This document shows, one piece after another, positions 16,366 to 24,511 of a stretch of 64,000 nucleotides of DNA. Position 1 is the stretch's first letter, and every line of letters begins with the position of its first letter. The translations under genes were made by a program, and so were the position numbers. Under the pieces are notes generated by a model. The model was not told where the DNA came from and ran no database searches. It saw nothing but the letters and a program-made list of their open reading frames with translations. Location: assembly GCF_003864975.1 (NCBI RefSeq), contig NZ_BHGL01000006.1, positions 62,001-126,000 on the forward strand, written 5' to 3'. This stretch comes from Sulfuriferula thiophila (GTDB taxonomy: Bacteria; Pseudomonadota; Gammaproteobacteria; Burkholderiales; Sulfuriferulaceae).

Positions 16366-19300
16366 TTAATACATCTCGCGCATATAGATGAATTCATTCG
16401 CATTTTTGTAAACTCCGAAGGTTGCGCGTGCGGTCGGGTTGGTCAGGCCCGTACCCTTCCAGTTGTACTGTAGCCAGGCAGGGGCAGCGATAGTGATGTC
16501 GACATAACCTTTTGCCCCTGGTTTGGATAATTTTAGCTTGCTGTCGCCGGCACTGAATGGTGCCAACAGAGTTGCTGTTGTCGTTAATGTGGTTAACAGG
16601 CCTGAGCTCGCAGTAGGCGTAGTTGGCACGGGGACTGATGTGCAGCTATCTGCAGCATTGGTGACAAAGGCGGTGCCGTTATAGTATTGCGCCACCATGG
16701 GCACAGGCAGGGCAAGTGCTTCTGAACCGCTGGCGTTATTGATTTTGATGCGGCCACTGCGGATCTCAGTAGTGCCTTCGCTATAACCGGATGATGTAAT
16801 GCTGTCAGCGTCCGTTGCGCGAAGTTTAATTGTTGTAGCCCCCGTTAATGCATTGTTGAAGGCATAGGCTGGCGTACTGACCGAAGCGACGCCCTTGCTA
16901 AAGTTGGTGGCAGCTACGCTGTCGGTATTGGTAACAAACTTGCCAACAGGTATGGCTGCTGCATTGGCATCGGTCAGGGTGACTTTCTGGGCAAAATTTG
17001 GTGATGTATTGGTTGTGCCATCATAATTTTGCGTCGTAGTGGGTGTAGCCAGGCCATTCATCGCGGTGATGGCAACCGTAAATGGTTGTGCTGAGTATGT
17101 AAAGCTGCCGGCATTGCAGCCATGGGTCACTGAGGTAATGAAATGATCAGGGGTAAAGCGCCCCACCATGCCGATATTGCCTGTGCCGGAGCAAGTCGTG
17201 CCGGTAGAGCCGGAGTTGCCTGTGGCTGAAAGCCCCGAGCCCAGATAGCCGTTGCTGTTGCCGAGGTTAGCGATCAGGTCAATGTTGCCTACTTCACTCC
17301 ATGTAAGATTGTTACTTGCCGCAATGCCGCCACTGAAAGTGCCCAGAGTGCCAGCGAGCGCCCCGTTTTGGGAATTGGAGCCTGTTGGCTGGCACTTTGT
17401 GAATGACAGATTTACGCTTTCTGGCGTGGTCTCCTGTCCAAAGTTGGGCGTGGCTATGCCTGATGCATTGACTGCGGTTACCTTGGCACTGAATGCCTGC
17501 CCGGCTTTGATTGGGGCTGAGGTAATACTGCTGAATGCAAAAGATTTTGGTGCCACGATCAGTTGGGTGTTACCCGAGATGGTCGAGCCGCCGGAAGGGG
17601 TGTAACTCGCCCATAATCTAATCTGGCCGACGTCGGAATAGCTGAAGGTGAAAGGCGCTGCAGGTATAAGCGTTGTGGAGTTAAAGGTAAGCGATTTGCT
17701 GGTGTAATTGCCGCTGGTAGCGGTGATTGTGCCATTGGCATTACTGGCTATCGTGGTGGCAGTGCCCGAGGTAAACGTAACCGCTTGTCCGGATTGGCAA
17801 CTGCTCGGGTTGTTGCATTCCGATGCCAGATTAATATTGACCGCCGTTCCCGCCGGGAATAATGAGGTGCAAACACCGGTGGTAGTGCCTTGTTTGATGG
17901 CCTGAAGATAGTAAGTACCCGAACTGACCCCAGCGACCTGATTGGTAATGGGATTGCCAGAGCCATCCACAAAACGGAATCCGGCGGATGAGAATACCAA
18001 TGGCGCATTACAGGCGGTGCCAAACGTATAATCTGCCACAGCGCAAGATGCCGCTGCGCCGGATGTAGTGGAGACGGTGCCTGAAGTTGCGCCGATAATG
18101 ACAGATTCGGCAGTGGAATCCTGCAACCCGAAAGTGACCGAAGACTCATTGCTGAACACATAGCTTGCAGAGCCGTTGCCATTATTGGTAATAGTGCTGA
18201 CAGAGCCACCCGTTATGTTGGACCAGTTGCCGTGGTTCGTGGAGGTAGATAGGTTCAGGGTTGTGCCAGACAGAGTCAGCAATGTGTGATTGACATCATG
18301 TGCTTCTATCGTCACCGGTGCTGTATCGCAGGTGACAGCCGAGCCGTTGTGAATAATGTGGAAATGATCGAGTGAAGTGCAGGCATGCGTGGCATTCATA
18401 TCGGCCAATGCCTGATTGGTATTGATTTCGGTGGAGTAGATATTGACTTCGTCGATGTAACCGTTGGCACCATTTGGCGTGCCGCCTGTGGGAGTAATGC
18501 CTGATGTGCGATTGTCACCAATGTTGAAAGTCGAGAGCGCGGTAATCGAGCCGTTTGAAGTGGTCCGCAAAGAGGTTGTTAACGCGCCGTCCAGAAAAAT
18601 TTGCAACAAGGTTTGATTGCTGCCAGGACGCATATTCCAGCTTGCCCCGACATGATGCCAGGTATTGGCAGCGAAGGCCTGATTTGCCGACGATAGCGTT
18701 AATACCGTGCCGCTACTATCAGTCACCGCGAGTTTTAAAGCACCGGCTGCTGTTTTCATAAAGAAAAATGGTTTCGCTGCAGTCGTTGTGGCATCAAGCA
18801 GCATGGCATCAGCTGAATTCCATTTTGCGTTGGAGTAAAACCAGAAGTCGGCAGAACCCGCGCTGGATGGTGAAAGCGGAGTGGAAACGGCATCTATGAT
18901 TGCATTGCTGGTGTTGTTGGTAAAACTCCCTCCACGGCAAATCTTGCCGGTTGCAATATTGCTCGCTGCACCTGTCCGAGATGCGTTCCGGCTATTGCCG
19001 GAAGTGTCTTTGATCTCGTTGGGCGTGCCATTCCAGGTGCTTTCGTCGAAGTGATATTCAGCACTCTTGCCTGCTAACTGGTTAGCGGGGTACCAGAGGA
19101 TTGCAGATCCGATGGTCGGATCAATAAATGCCTGATTGTATGCATATAGTGTCGAATCAGTAGTGTTGACCTGTACGCCTACAGTAGCCGCCGAGCCTGT
19201 TGAACTGCCTGTGGTGTATTGATATTTGAAATTGCTGTTCAGGCCGCCTGCGGGGCTTTCATACAAGCTGATCTGGAAATTATAGCGTGTGGTGCTGTTG

Positions 19301-19884
19301 TACAGTTTTACGTTTACCCAGGAAATGACCATGCGCCGATTGGGTGCTGTGCCAAGTAATTCGTATTGCACAGAGGCACCGGTGGTGTTGTTGGCAGTGC
19401 CGGCAACAATATCGGTCCAATAAGCCACAATCGCATTGCCAAGTTGTCCGCTGCTGCACCCGGTATAAGCTGTCGCATTGGCGGTGGCGGGCAGGGTAGT
19501 GTTGGTATAGACGCGCCAATAACCGGATGTGTCATTACCGAATACCAGCATACCGTTGGAATAGATGCGTACTCCGGTCTGAGCGACTCCGGCAAAAGTG
19601 AAGGTAAAGTTATTTGCGGGAGAAGTTACGCTGGCAAAACTGATATCGGCCCAGTCGTCATCGCCATTGGGATACCCGGTACACGCTGGCGCGGGGCTGG
19701 CTGTATGCCAGGCAACAGTTTTGGCGGCAGCCGAAGGAGTGTCGTAACTGAAGGTGTCGTTGCGATAGGCGTACGTAGCCGCCATGGCAGGCAATGCCAT
19801 GAGCGTCGTGGCGAGTATCAGCCAAAGAACGAGTAACGAATGGATAGCGCTTTGTTTATCGGTATTTTTAATTTGAACGCACAT
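16366..19884 (-). CDS. mshQ: MSHA-associated secreted protein MshQ (LamG-like, DUF6701)
   Basis: Large exported protein of 1172 residues, likely a pilus-tip or surface adhesin; its function is not established. Seen: a signal peptide ending near AMA (residues 1-36); an N-terminal domain to about 270 with many aromatic and Gly residues (GVRIYSNGMLVFGNDTSG); a concanavalin/LamG-like domain at about 275-500 (EYHFDESTWNG, NTWHHVGASWNM, GYIDEVNIYSTEI); a long Ser/Thr/Asn/Gly-rich middle with scattered cysteines; and a C-terminal block ending LTNPTARATFGVYK, the hallmark of MshQ/DUF6701. It follows mshP by 11 bp. Low charge and high Ser/Thr fit a secreted, possibly glycosylated protein. Confidence 0.88.
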   Translation of the reverse strand: MCVQIKNTDKQSAIHSLLVLWLILATTLMALPAMAATYAYRNDTFSYDTPSAAAKTVAWHTASPAPACTGYPNGDDDWADISFASVTSPANNFTFTFAGVAQTGVRIYSNGMLVFGNDTSGYWRVYTNTTLPATANATAYTGCSSGQLGNAIVAYWTDIVAGTANNTTGASVQYELLGTAPNRRMVISWVNVKLYNSTTRYNFQISLYESPAGGLNSNFKYQYTTGSSTGSAATVGVQVNTTDSTLYAYNQAFIDPTIGSAILWYPANQLAGKSAEYHFDESTWNGTPNEIKDTSGNSRNASRTGAASNIATGKICRGGSFTNNTSNAIIDAVSTPLSPSSAGSADFWFYSNAKWNSADAMLLDATTTAAKPFFFMKTAAGALKLAVTDSSGTVLTLSSANQAFAANTWHHVGASWNMRPGSNQTLLQIFLDGALTTSLRTTSNGSITALSTFNIGDNRTSGITPTGGTPNGANGYIDEVNIYSTEINTNQALADMNATHACTSLDHFHIIHNGSAVTCDTAPVTIEAHDVNHTLLTLSGTTLNLSTSTNHGNWSNITGGSVSTITNNGNGSASYVFSNESSVTFGLQDSTAESVIIGATSGTVSTTSGAAASCAVADYTFGTACNAPLVFSSAGFRFVDGSGNPITNQVAGVSSGTYYLQAIKQGTTTGVCTSLFPAGTAVNINLASECNNPSSCQSGQAVTFTSGTATTIASNANGTITATSGNYTSKSLTFNSTTLIPAAPFTFSYSDVGQIRLWASYTPSGGSTISGNTQLIVAPKSFAFSSITSAPIKAGQAFSAKVTAVNASGIATPNFGQETTPESVNLSFTKCQPTGSNSQNGALAGTLGTFSGGIAASNNLTWSEVGNIDLIANLGNSNGYLGSGLSATGNSGSTGTTCSGTGNIGMVGRFTPDHFITSVTHGCNAGSFTYSAQPFTVAITAMNGLATPTTTQNYDGTTNTSPNFAQKVTLTDANAAAIPVGKFVTNTDSVAATNFSKGVASVSTPAYAFNNALTGATTIKLRATDADSITSSGYSEGTTEIRSGRIKINNASGSEALALPVPMVAQYYNGTAFVTNAADSCTSVPVPTTPTASSGLLTTLTTTATLLAPFSAGDSKLKLSKPGAKGYVDITIAAPAWLQYNWKGTGLTNPTARATFGVYKNANEFIYMREMY

Positions 19885-19895
19885 GTTTTATTCCC

Positions 19896-20312
19896 TTATT
19901 TCTCTAGCGTGGCTTGCAGTTGACGCTCGATATAAGTGCTGCTGCCAACGATTCCGGTGCTTGCAGTAGCTGTAATCTGGTAGAGGTTGACGGTGTTGAC
20001 GCCCTCAGTGTATGGGCCTGAACGTGAGCATGTCACCGTCAGGCCAAAGCCGAACAGATTTTTGTTGAGCGGAAAGCCCGTACACCCGCTGTTGGCGACG
20101 ATAATTTGATACGCACCCCATTCTATGCCGGTACGGGCGGCCTGATAGGCTTTTGCGCCCTGCACATCTTGTGCGGAAGTCATTTGCTGCACATTGGAGA
20201 AGGTGAGCATGAATGCGCCCAGCGCTGACAGCACGACCAGCAGAAAAATCGCGGAAACGATGGAGAAGCCGCGCTGAAGGAGGTTAAGGCGCATTGCTGA
20301 CATGGGTTTCAT
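19896..20312 (-). CDS. mshP: MSHA minor pilin-like protein MshP
   Basis: Type IV pilin-like protein of up to 138 residues with leader ...LLQRG followed by FSIVSAIFLLVVLSALGAFMLTF. This is a PilX-like N-terminus in which the usual Glu5 is replaced by Ala, as in other MshP proteins. The start is uncertain: ATGs at 20312, 20303 and 20294 are all in frame. The last gives an 8-residue leader and only an 11-bp overlap with mshO, and no clear ribosome site favours any of them. It lies between mshO and mshQ, as in other MSHA loci. Confidence 0.85.
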   Translation of the reverse strand: MKPMSAMRLNLLQRGFSIVSAIFLLVVLSALGAFMLTFSNVQQMTSAQDVQGAKAYQAARTGIEWGAYQIIVANSGCTGFPLNKNLFGFGLTVTCSRSGPYTEGVNTVNLYQITATASTGIVGSSTYIERQLQATLEK

Positions 20313-21090
20313 AATATAAATTCACGGCTTCGCCGCTTTGGCTGAGTTGCAGAGTAGCCGAAACCAGACCGGCCCGCTGGGTGATGACCTGGGGGTTATA
20401 GGTGAAGTTACATGCGCTGACGTTCTTGGCCAGGAGCGCACTGGTGCCGCTGCTGAAACTGGTGGGCTGGCTTGCGCTTATCGTGTAATTCCAATAGCGC
20501 GTGAGTGTGCCGGCAGTCGGGTCGCACACGTAGGTCACCGGTGTCTGGATAATTTGGAAACGATTGCTGGGTGAAGCAAACGGAAACAGCTTGGCATTGA
20601 TGCTGACGGTATTGCCCGCGATGCCGGTGATTGGGCTGGTGTTGTCGGCAGAGTAAGCATCTGCGCCGGGGATGCCCAGGTTGTAGATGGCGATCAGATT
20701 GAGTGCGCCTGATGTGGTGGCGATGGCGGGGCCAAGTACGTCGAATTTGGTAGTGCTGGTGGTGAAATCCAGAACATTGCCGGGGGTGTCGGTGCGATAA
20801 CGCCCACCGCCGCTGGTCAGCAAAAATTCCAGATAGGAAATCCCGCCAATATTGGTGACGCGTACACTATTGGGCAGCGCCAGATGCAGGTCACGGCTAA
20901 TACGGCGCACCGCAGTGTCGGCGGTGTCAGTCAATTCGGCTCGGCGTACGCTGTCGAAATAACCTTGTACCGGTGTGCGGATGAAAGTCGCCACCACCGC
21001 AGCAATGATAGCGGTGATGGTAATGACAACGATGGCTTCTATCAGAGTAAAGCCGCGCTGGGTAAGGGGAGGTATGGGTCGCATGATCAT
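20284..21090 (-). CDS. mshO: MSHA minor pilin MshO
   Basis: Minor prepilin of 268 residues. Leader peptide MIMRPIPPLTQRG is cut before FTLIEAIVVITITAIIAAVVATFI, with the conserved Glu at +5. The body continues YFDSVRRAELTDTADTAVRRISRDLHLALPNSVR, the GspJ/PilW-like signature of MshO. It overlaps the mshD stop by 4 bp (ATGA), and its own end overlaps mshP. Likely part of the priming complex at the pilus tip, by analogy with GspJ. Confidence 0.9.
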   Translation of the reverse strand: MIMRPIPPLTQRGFTLIEAIVVITITAIIAAVVATFIRTPVQGYFDSVRRAELTDTADTAVRRISRDLHLALPNSVRVTNIGGISYLEFLLTSGGGRYRTDTPGNVLDFTTSTTKFDVLGPAIATTSGALNLIAIYNLGIPGADAYSADNTSPITGIAGNTVSINAKLFPFASPSNRFQIIQTPVTYVCDPTAGTLTRYWNYTISASQPTSFSSGTSALLAKNVSACNFTYNPQVITQRAGLVSATLQLSQSGEAVNLYYETHVSNAP

Positions 21091-21644
21091 GGCACCGCGT
21101 TCGGAGCGTACTGGAAACGGTAGCCGGTGAGAGTGAGGCTGTCGTTACCTCTGGTGACGGTGACATCAATTTTTAATACTTGACCTGAAGCCAGTCCAAA
21201 GCTGGCGCCATCCGTCGCTATGGCGACAGTTGCGGTATAACTGCCTAAGCCGCCTATGGGGGTGTTGGTGATGTCGTTGATACCAGTCATGGTGAAACCT
21301 GCGTAGTCGTTGACATTATCAAACTGGTTAGCCGAGTCGTAACGGGTCTCAGTGACGCCAGTGTCTGGATTGACGTCCGGCCCCATGGCTTCTGGAGTGG
21401 TGGTGCAGGTGCCCGTGCTTGCCGTGGCATCGTTAGGGTCGCAGGTAGTAAATGGCTGCAATTCGATTTCTTCCAGCAATGATTCGGCAATGGCTTGTGC
21501 CTGCTTGCGCAGCATAGGGTCAGCACTGTGTTGCGTGGTGACGTTCATCACCGCTAACACACCGGCGACGGCAGTGCTGACGATGACAATGAAAATGATG
21601 AGCTCGATCAGCGAGACTCCGGACTGGCGTTTAATTGTGCACAT
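21087..21644 (-). CDS. mshD: MSHA minor pilin MshD
   Basis: Minor prepilin of 185 residues with leader MCTIKRQSG before VSLIELIIFIVIVSTAVAGVLAVMN, followed by LRKQAQAIAESLLEEIELQPF, a GspI/PilV-like pattern. The reading frame stays open to 21842, but that extension overlaps mshC and lacks pilin character, so the ATG at 21644 is chosen. This leaves a 14-bp overlap with the end of mshC. It is followed by mshO with a 4-bp overlap. Confidence 0.88.
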   Translation of the reverse strand: MCTIKRQSGVSLIELIIFIVIVSTAVAGVLAVMNVTTQHSADPMLRKQAQAIAESLLEEIELQPFTTCDPNDATASTGTCTTTPEAMGPDVNPDTGVTETRYDSANQFDNVNDYAGFTMTGINDITNTPIGGLGSYTATVAIATDGASFGLASGQVLKIDVTVTRGNDSLTLTGYRFQYAPNAVP

Positions 21645-22113
21645 AGCCGGTGTCCTGCTCAATGATGATGCTGCCAGTAGCGTCTTTGACTTGTATGGTC
21701 TGCCCGCTGCTGGCTTGCCCCAGCGCATTAAAGTTGAAAGCGGTGGGGGTGCTGGTGTAGGTAATTCCGGTTGAATGCGGCGTAACGGTAAACGGGCTGC
21801 TGCCGGCCGGGTTGGCAAGATTGGTGTCGCACGTGCCGACATTAGCGGCGGAGGCGATGGTCAGGGTCAGACTGGTGTTGGTGAAAGCGGCGCATACGGT
21901 ACGGCGCTGGGCAATCGCGGTTTTTTGCGCATAGCGCAGTGCCGACATGGTTTCATCATAGAAACCACGACTATCAAACGTGCTGCGGTCAAACATGCGC
22001 GGTATGGCGGCGACGGCTAATACGCCGACGATAACGATGACGACGACGAGTTCGACCAGAGTGAAGCCGGTTGAGGGGTGTTTCAGAGAGTGGTAACGAT
22101 CAGACCTGCCCAT
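21631..22113 (-). CDS. mshC: MSHA minor pilin MshC
   Basis: Minor prepilin of 160 residues with a long leader MGRSDRYHSLKHPSTG before [26 protein letters not shown]. The GspH/FimT-like continuation FYDETMSALRYAQKTAIAQRRTVCA is typical of MshC. CTGGAG lies upstream of the ATG. It is separated from the major pilin mshA by about 100 bp that contain a terminator-like hairpin, so it is likely expressed at a lower level than mshA. Confidence 0.9.
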   Translation of the reverse strand: MGRSDRYHSLKHPSTGFTLVELVVVIVIVGVLAVAAIPRMFDRSTFDSRGFYDETMSALRYAQKTAIAQRRTVCAAFTNTSLTLTIASAANVGTCDTNLANPAGSSPFTVTPHSTGITYTSTPTAFNFNALGQASSGQTIQVKDATGSIIIEQDTGYVHN

Positions 22114-22177
22114 CTATTGCTGCTCCAGAAAAGGCGTGTGGCCACATGATATAAGTAACTGCTGAGGTGGGATAAAC

Positions 22178-22203
22178 AAGGGGTTCCACTAATGGAACCC
22201 CTT
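22178..22203 (-). terminator. Hairpin terminator after the major pilin gene mshA
   Basis: A perfect 11-bp stem AAGGGGTTCCA/TGGAACCCCTT (22203-22193 with 22188-22178) and 4-nt loop, followed on the minus strand by GTTTATC. The T run is short, so partial termination with some read-through into mshC is the likely outcome. It begins about 15 bp after the mshA stop. Confidence 0.7.
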
Positions 22204-22217
22204 ATCGGTCAAGCTAT

Positions 22218-22640
22218 TTAGTTGCCGGCACCAACAGCGCTGTAATCTGCTGTATAAGTTTTTGTAGCCGTTGCGCTTTTATCTTTATAGATAGTACAGG
22301 TAACGGTAGCGCCGTTAGTTGTGGCTGGAGTGTCTGCAGCAAGATAATAAGGTGTGCTTGTGGTAGATAATGTTAATGAGGGAGCCAGTAATGTACCTAC
22401 ATCAGAGCATTTTGCGACTTTGACGCACTTGCTGGAAGTAGCGTTATTGGTAACAGCGCAGCCACCGTAGTTGATCGCTGCGGCAGAACTTAAGCCACCA
22501 GCAACACCTTGAATGGCAGCTTTGTCAGCATCGTCTGTCAAATCAATGAATCTTGGCAATGCGGTCGCGGCCAGAATGCCCAGAATGACGATCACGACGA
22601 CTAATTCGATCAAGGTAAAACCGCTTTGAGTTGTTTTCAT
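22218..22640 (-). CDS. mshA: MSHA major pilin MshA
   Basis: Structural subunit of the MSHA type IV pilus. The protein has 140 residues with leader MKTTQSG, cut before [25 protein letters not shown]. The stretch [26 protein letters not shown] is diagnostic for MshA. Four cysteines (in [13 protein letters not shown] and TCTIY) can form disulphides. The open frame extends to 22658, but AGGGG before the ATG at 22640 gives the proper leader. It follows mshB after about 70 bp with a candidate promoter, and is followed by a hairpin terminator, the normal arrangement for a highly expressed pilin. Confidence 0.93.
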   Translation of the reverse strand: MKTTQSGFTLIELVVVIVILGILAATALPRFIDLTDDADKAAIQGVAGGLSSAAAINYGGCAVTNNATSSKCVKVAKCSDVGTLLAPSLTLSTTSTPYYLAADTPATTNGATVTCTIYKDKSATATKTYTADYSAVGAGN

Positions 22641-22676
22641 TTTTGTGCCCCTGTGCAATTAATAAAAGTGTTGATG

Positions 22677-22705
22677 ATTATTGTAATAACGGTTGAATAA
22701 TACAA
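22677..22705 (-). promoter_or_regulatory. Candidate promoter for mshA
   Basis: On the minus strand, TTGTAT (22705-22700), a 17-bp spacer and AATAAT (22682-22677) lie in the AT-rich mshB-mshA gap, about 37 bp before the mshA start codon. Together with the terminator behind mshA this would give a separate pilin transcript. Confidence 0.4.
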
Positions 22706-22708
22706 TTC

Positions 22709-23188
22709 TTAAGCGCACGTGGCTAGCGTGGCGTTGACGGTATAGGTTGGCAGGGTATCCGCTGCAGCGGGTGCGGTATAGCTGATGCTGCAATCGGCAG
22801 TGCCGCCGGTATGGTTGGCATCGACTGCGGCAATCACCGGTGCGGTTAATCCGGTAATGACGTAATCCGGCGTGGTCAGTCCGGCCAGCGGCACAATTGA
22901 CGCTGCATCCGGGTAGCCATTGACATAACTGACCGTGGTGCCTTCGATGATAATGGCCGGTGTGCTGGGCGTGCCGGTGTAGTTGCTGCTGTAGCCACGG
23001 GTGAGCAGGGTGGCGTGCGCCATGGCGGCAGCGGATTTGACTGCGCCCATGGCACCATTCATTTTAGCGAGGCGGGCGTCGGCCTGAATCGCGGTAAAGC
23101 GGGGCAATGCCATCGCAGCCAAAATACCTAAAATAGTGATGACGACCACAAGTTCGATCAGGGTGAAACCGCTCTGTTTATTATTCAT
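22709..23188 (-). CDS. mshB: MSHA pilin MshB
   Basis: Prepilin of 159 residues with leader MNNKQSG before [27 protein letters not shown]. The body, with GAMGAVKSAAAMAHATLL and VSYVNGYPDAASI, fits MshB rather than MshA. It lies between mshG and mshA as in other MSHA loci. Two cysteines near the C-terminus could form the usual disulphide loop. Confidence 0.9.
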   Translation of the reverse strand: MNNKQSGFTLIELVVVITILGILAAMALPRFTAIQADARLAKMNGAMGAVKSAAAMAHATLLTRGYSSNYTGTPSTPAIIIEGTTVSYVNGYPDAASIVPLAGLTTPDYVITGLTAPVIAAVDANHTGGTADCSISYTAPAAADTLPTYTVNATLATCA

Positions 23189-23221
23189 TTTGCGTCTCCG
23201 TGCGTTTTATATAATCTGATT

Positions 23222-24451
23222 TTATTTGTGCAATGCAACCTTGCCCAGATCCCAGATCGGTAAGAATACACCCAGAGCCAGTATCAGCACCAGTATGCCC
23301 AGGCCGATAATCAGGATGGGCTCGATTTGCGAGGACAGGGTTTTGAGTTCGTAATCGACTTCGCGTTCGTACATCTGCGCGATTTCTTCCATGAGGTTGT
23401 CGAGATCGCCGGTTTCTTCGCCGACGGCGATCATCTGCAGTACCACCGGGGTGAACACGTTGGCAGTGGCGGCGGTGCGCAGTATGCTTTCGCCACGTTC
23501 GATGCCGTCGCGCATCTGTTCGATGCGGCTGGCGATGTAGGCGTTATCGACGGTCTGGGCGACGACGTTGAGACTCTGGATAATCGGAACGCCGCTTTTG
23601 CTGGCCAGCGCGAAGCTGCGGGCAAAACGTGCCAGCGTGCCTTTGAGGATGATTTTGCCGGCGATGGGGATGTTGAGTTTGGTTTTGTCCCAGCGATAGC
23701 GGCCTGCTTCGGTGCCGATGTAGTATTTGAAGGCGATGATGCTGCCGATGATGATGGCCAGCATCAGTCCCCAGTAATTCACCATGAAATTCGAGGTGTT
23801 GATGAGGATTTGCGTGACCAGCGGCAGTTCAGCATGAAACCCGGCATAGACCTTGGCAAACGCGGGGATGACGAACAGGTTGATAACGCCGATGGCGATG
23901 GCCATGGCCAGGACGACAAAAGACGGGTAGCGCAAGGCGGTGCGGACGCGCTCACCCATCTCGCGTTCGAATTCGAGGTGGTCAAACAGACGGATAAACA
24001 CTTCTTCCAGTCGCCCGGTCATTTCGCCAACGCGGATCATGCTCAAATAGAACGCTGAAAACACGGTAGGGTGGCGCTGCATCGCGGCAGACAGTTCGCG
24101 GCCTGCATCCAGTGATTCACGCAGGTCCTGAATGACGCCGGCAAAGGTTTTATTGACGGCGGATTCCTGCAGGCCAGCCAGGCCGCGCATGATGGGCACG
24201 CCGGCTTTGAGCAGGGTGTAAATCTGGCGGCTGAATAATTGCACGTCGATAGCAGTGACTTTGACTTCGGTGAGTTTTTTCCACCAGTTGTCACCGGTCT
24301 TGGCATGCGGGTCGGCAGTGAGACGGATGTCGACCGGGGTGACGCCCGTGTTGATGAGCAGGTCAGCGACGCTGCCGCTGTCGGCACTTTCCAGTGTGCC
24401 TTCTACCAGCTCGCCACGAGTGTTACGGGCTTTATATGCAAAAAATGGCAT
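23222..24451 (-). CDS. mshG: MSHA inner-membrane platform protein MshG
   Basis: GspF/PilC-family polytopic membrane protein that couples the ATPase to pilin insertion. The protein has 409 residues starting MPFFAYKARNTRGELVEG. Two GspF domains are visible: the first with QIYTLLKAGVPIMRGL and VGEMTGRLEEVF, the second with ALASKSGVPIIQSLNVVAQTVDN and VGEETGDLDNLM. Hydrophobic segments occur at about 170-200, 220-240 and 380-405. It lies 60 bp after mshE. mshF, which sits next to mshG in Vibrio, is missing here. Confidence 0.94.
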   Translation of the reverse strand: MPFFAYKARNTRGELVEGTLESADSGSVADLLINTGVTPVDIRLTADPHAKTGDNWWKKLTEVKVTAIDVQLFSRQIYTLLKAGVPIMRGLAGLQESAVNKTFAGVIQDLRESLDAGRELSAAMQRHPTVFSAFYLSMIRVGEMTGRLEEVFIRLFDHLEFEREMGERVRTALRYPSFVVLAMAIAIGVINLFVIPAFAKVYAGFHAELPLVTQILINTSNFMVNYWGLMLAIIIGSIIAFKYYIGTEAGRYRWDKTKLNIPIAGKIILKGTLARFARSFALASKSGVPIIQSLNVVAQTVDNAYIASRIEQMRDGIERGESILRTAATANVFTPVVLQMIAVGEETGDLDNLMEEIAQMYEREVDYELKTLSSQIEPILIIGLGILVLILALGVFLPIWDLGKVALHK

Positions 24452-24511
24452 GGGTGGGCTAGTCGTCAGTCAATTAAAAAATTCAGGCGCTTGAAGGCAA
24501 TGTTAACGTTA

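Noticed and set aside
16366-19884. Possible tandem repeat array or CRISPR-like repetition in mshQ
   Set aside because: The apparent repetition is only biased Ser/Thr/Gly/Asn coding; no exact periodic repeats were seen.
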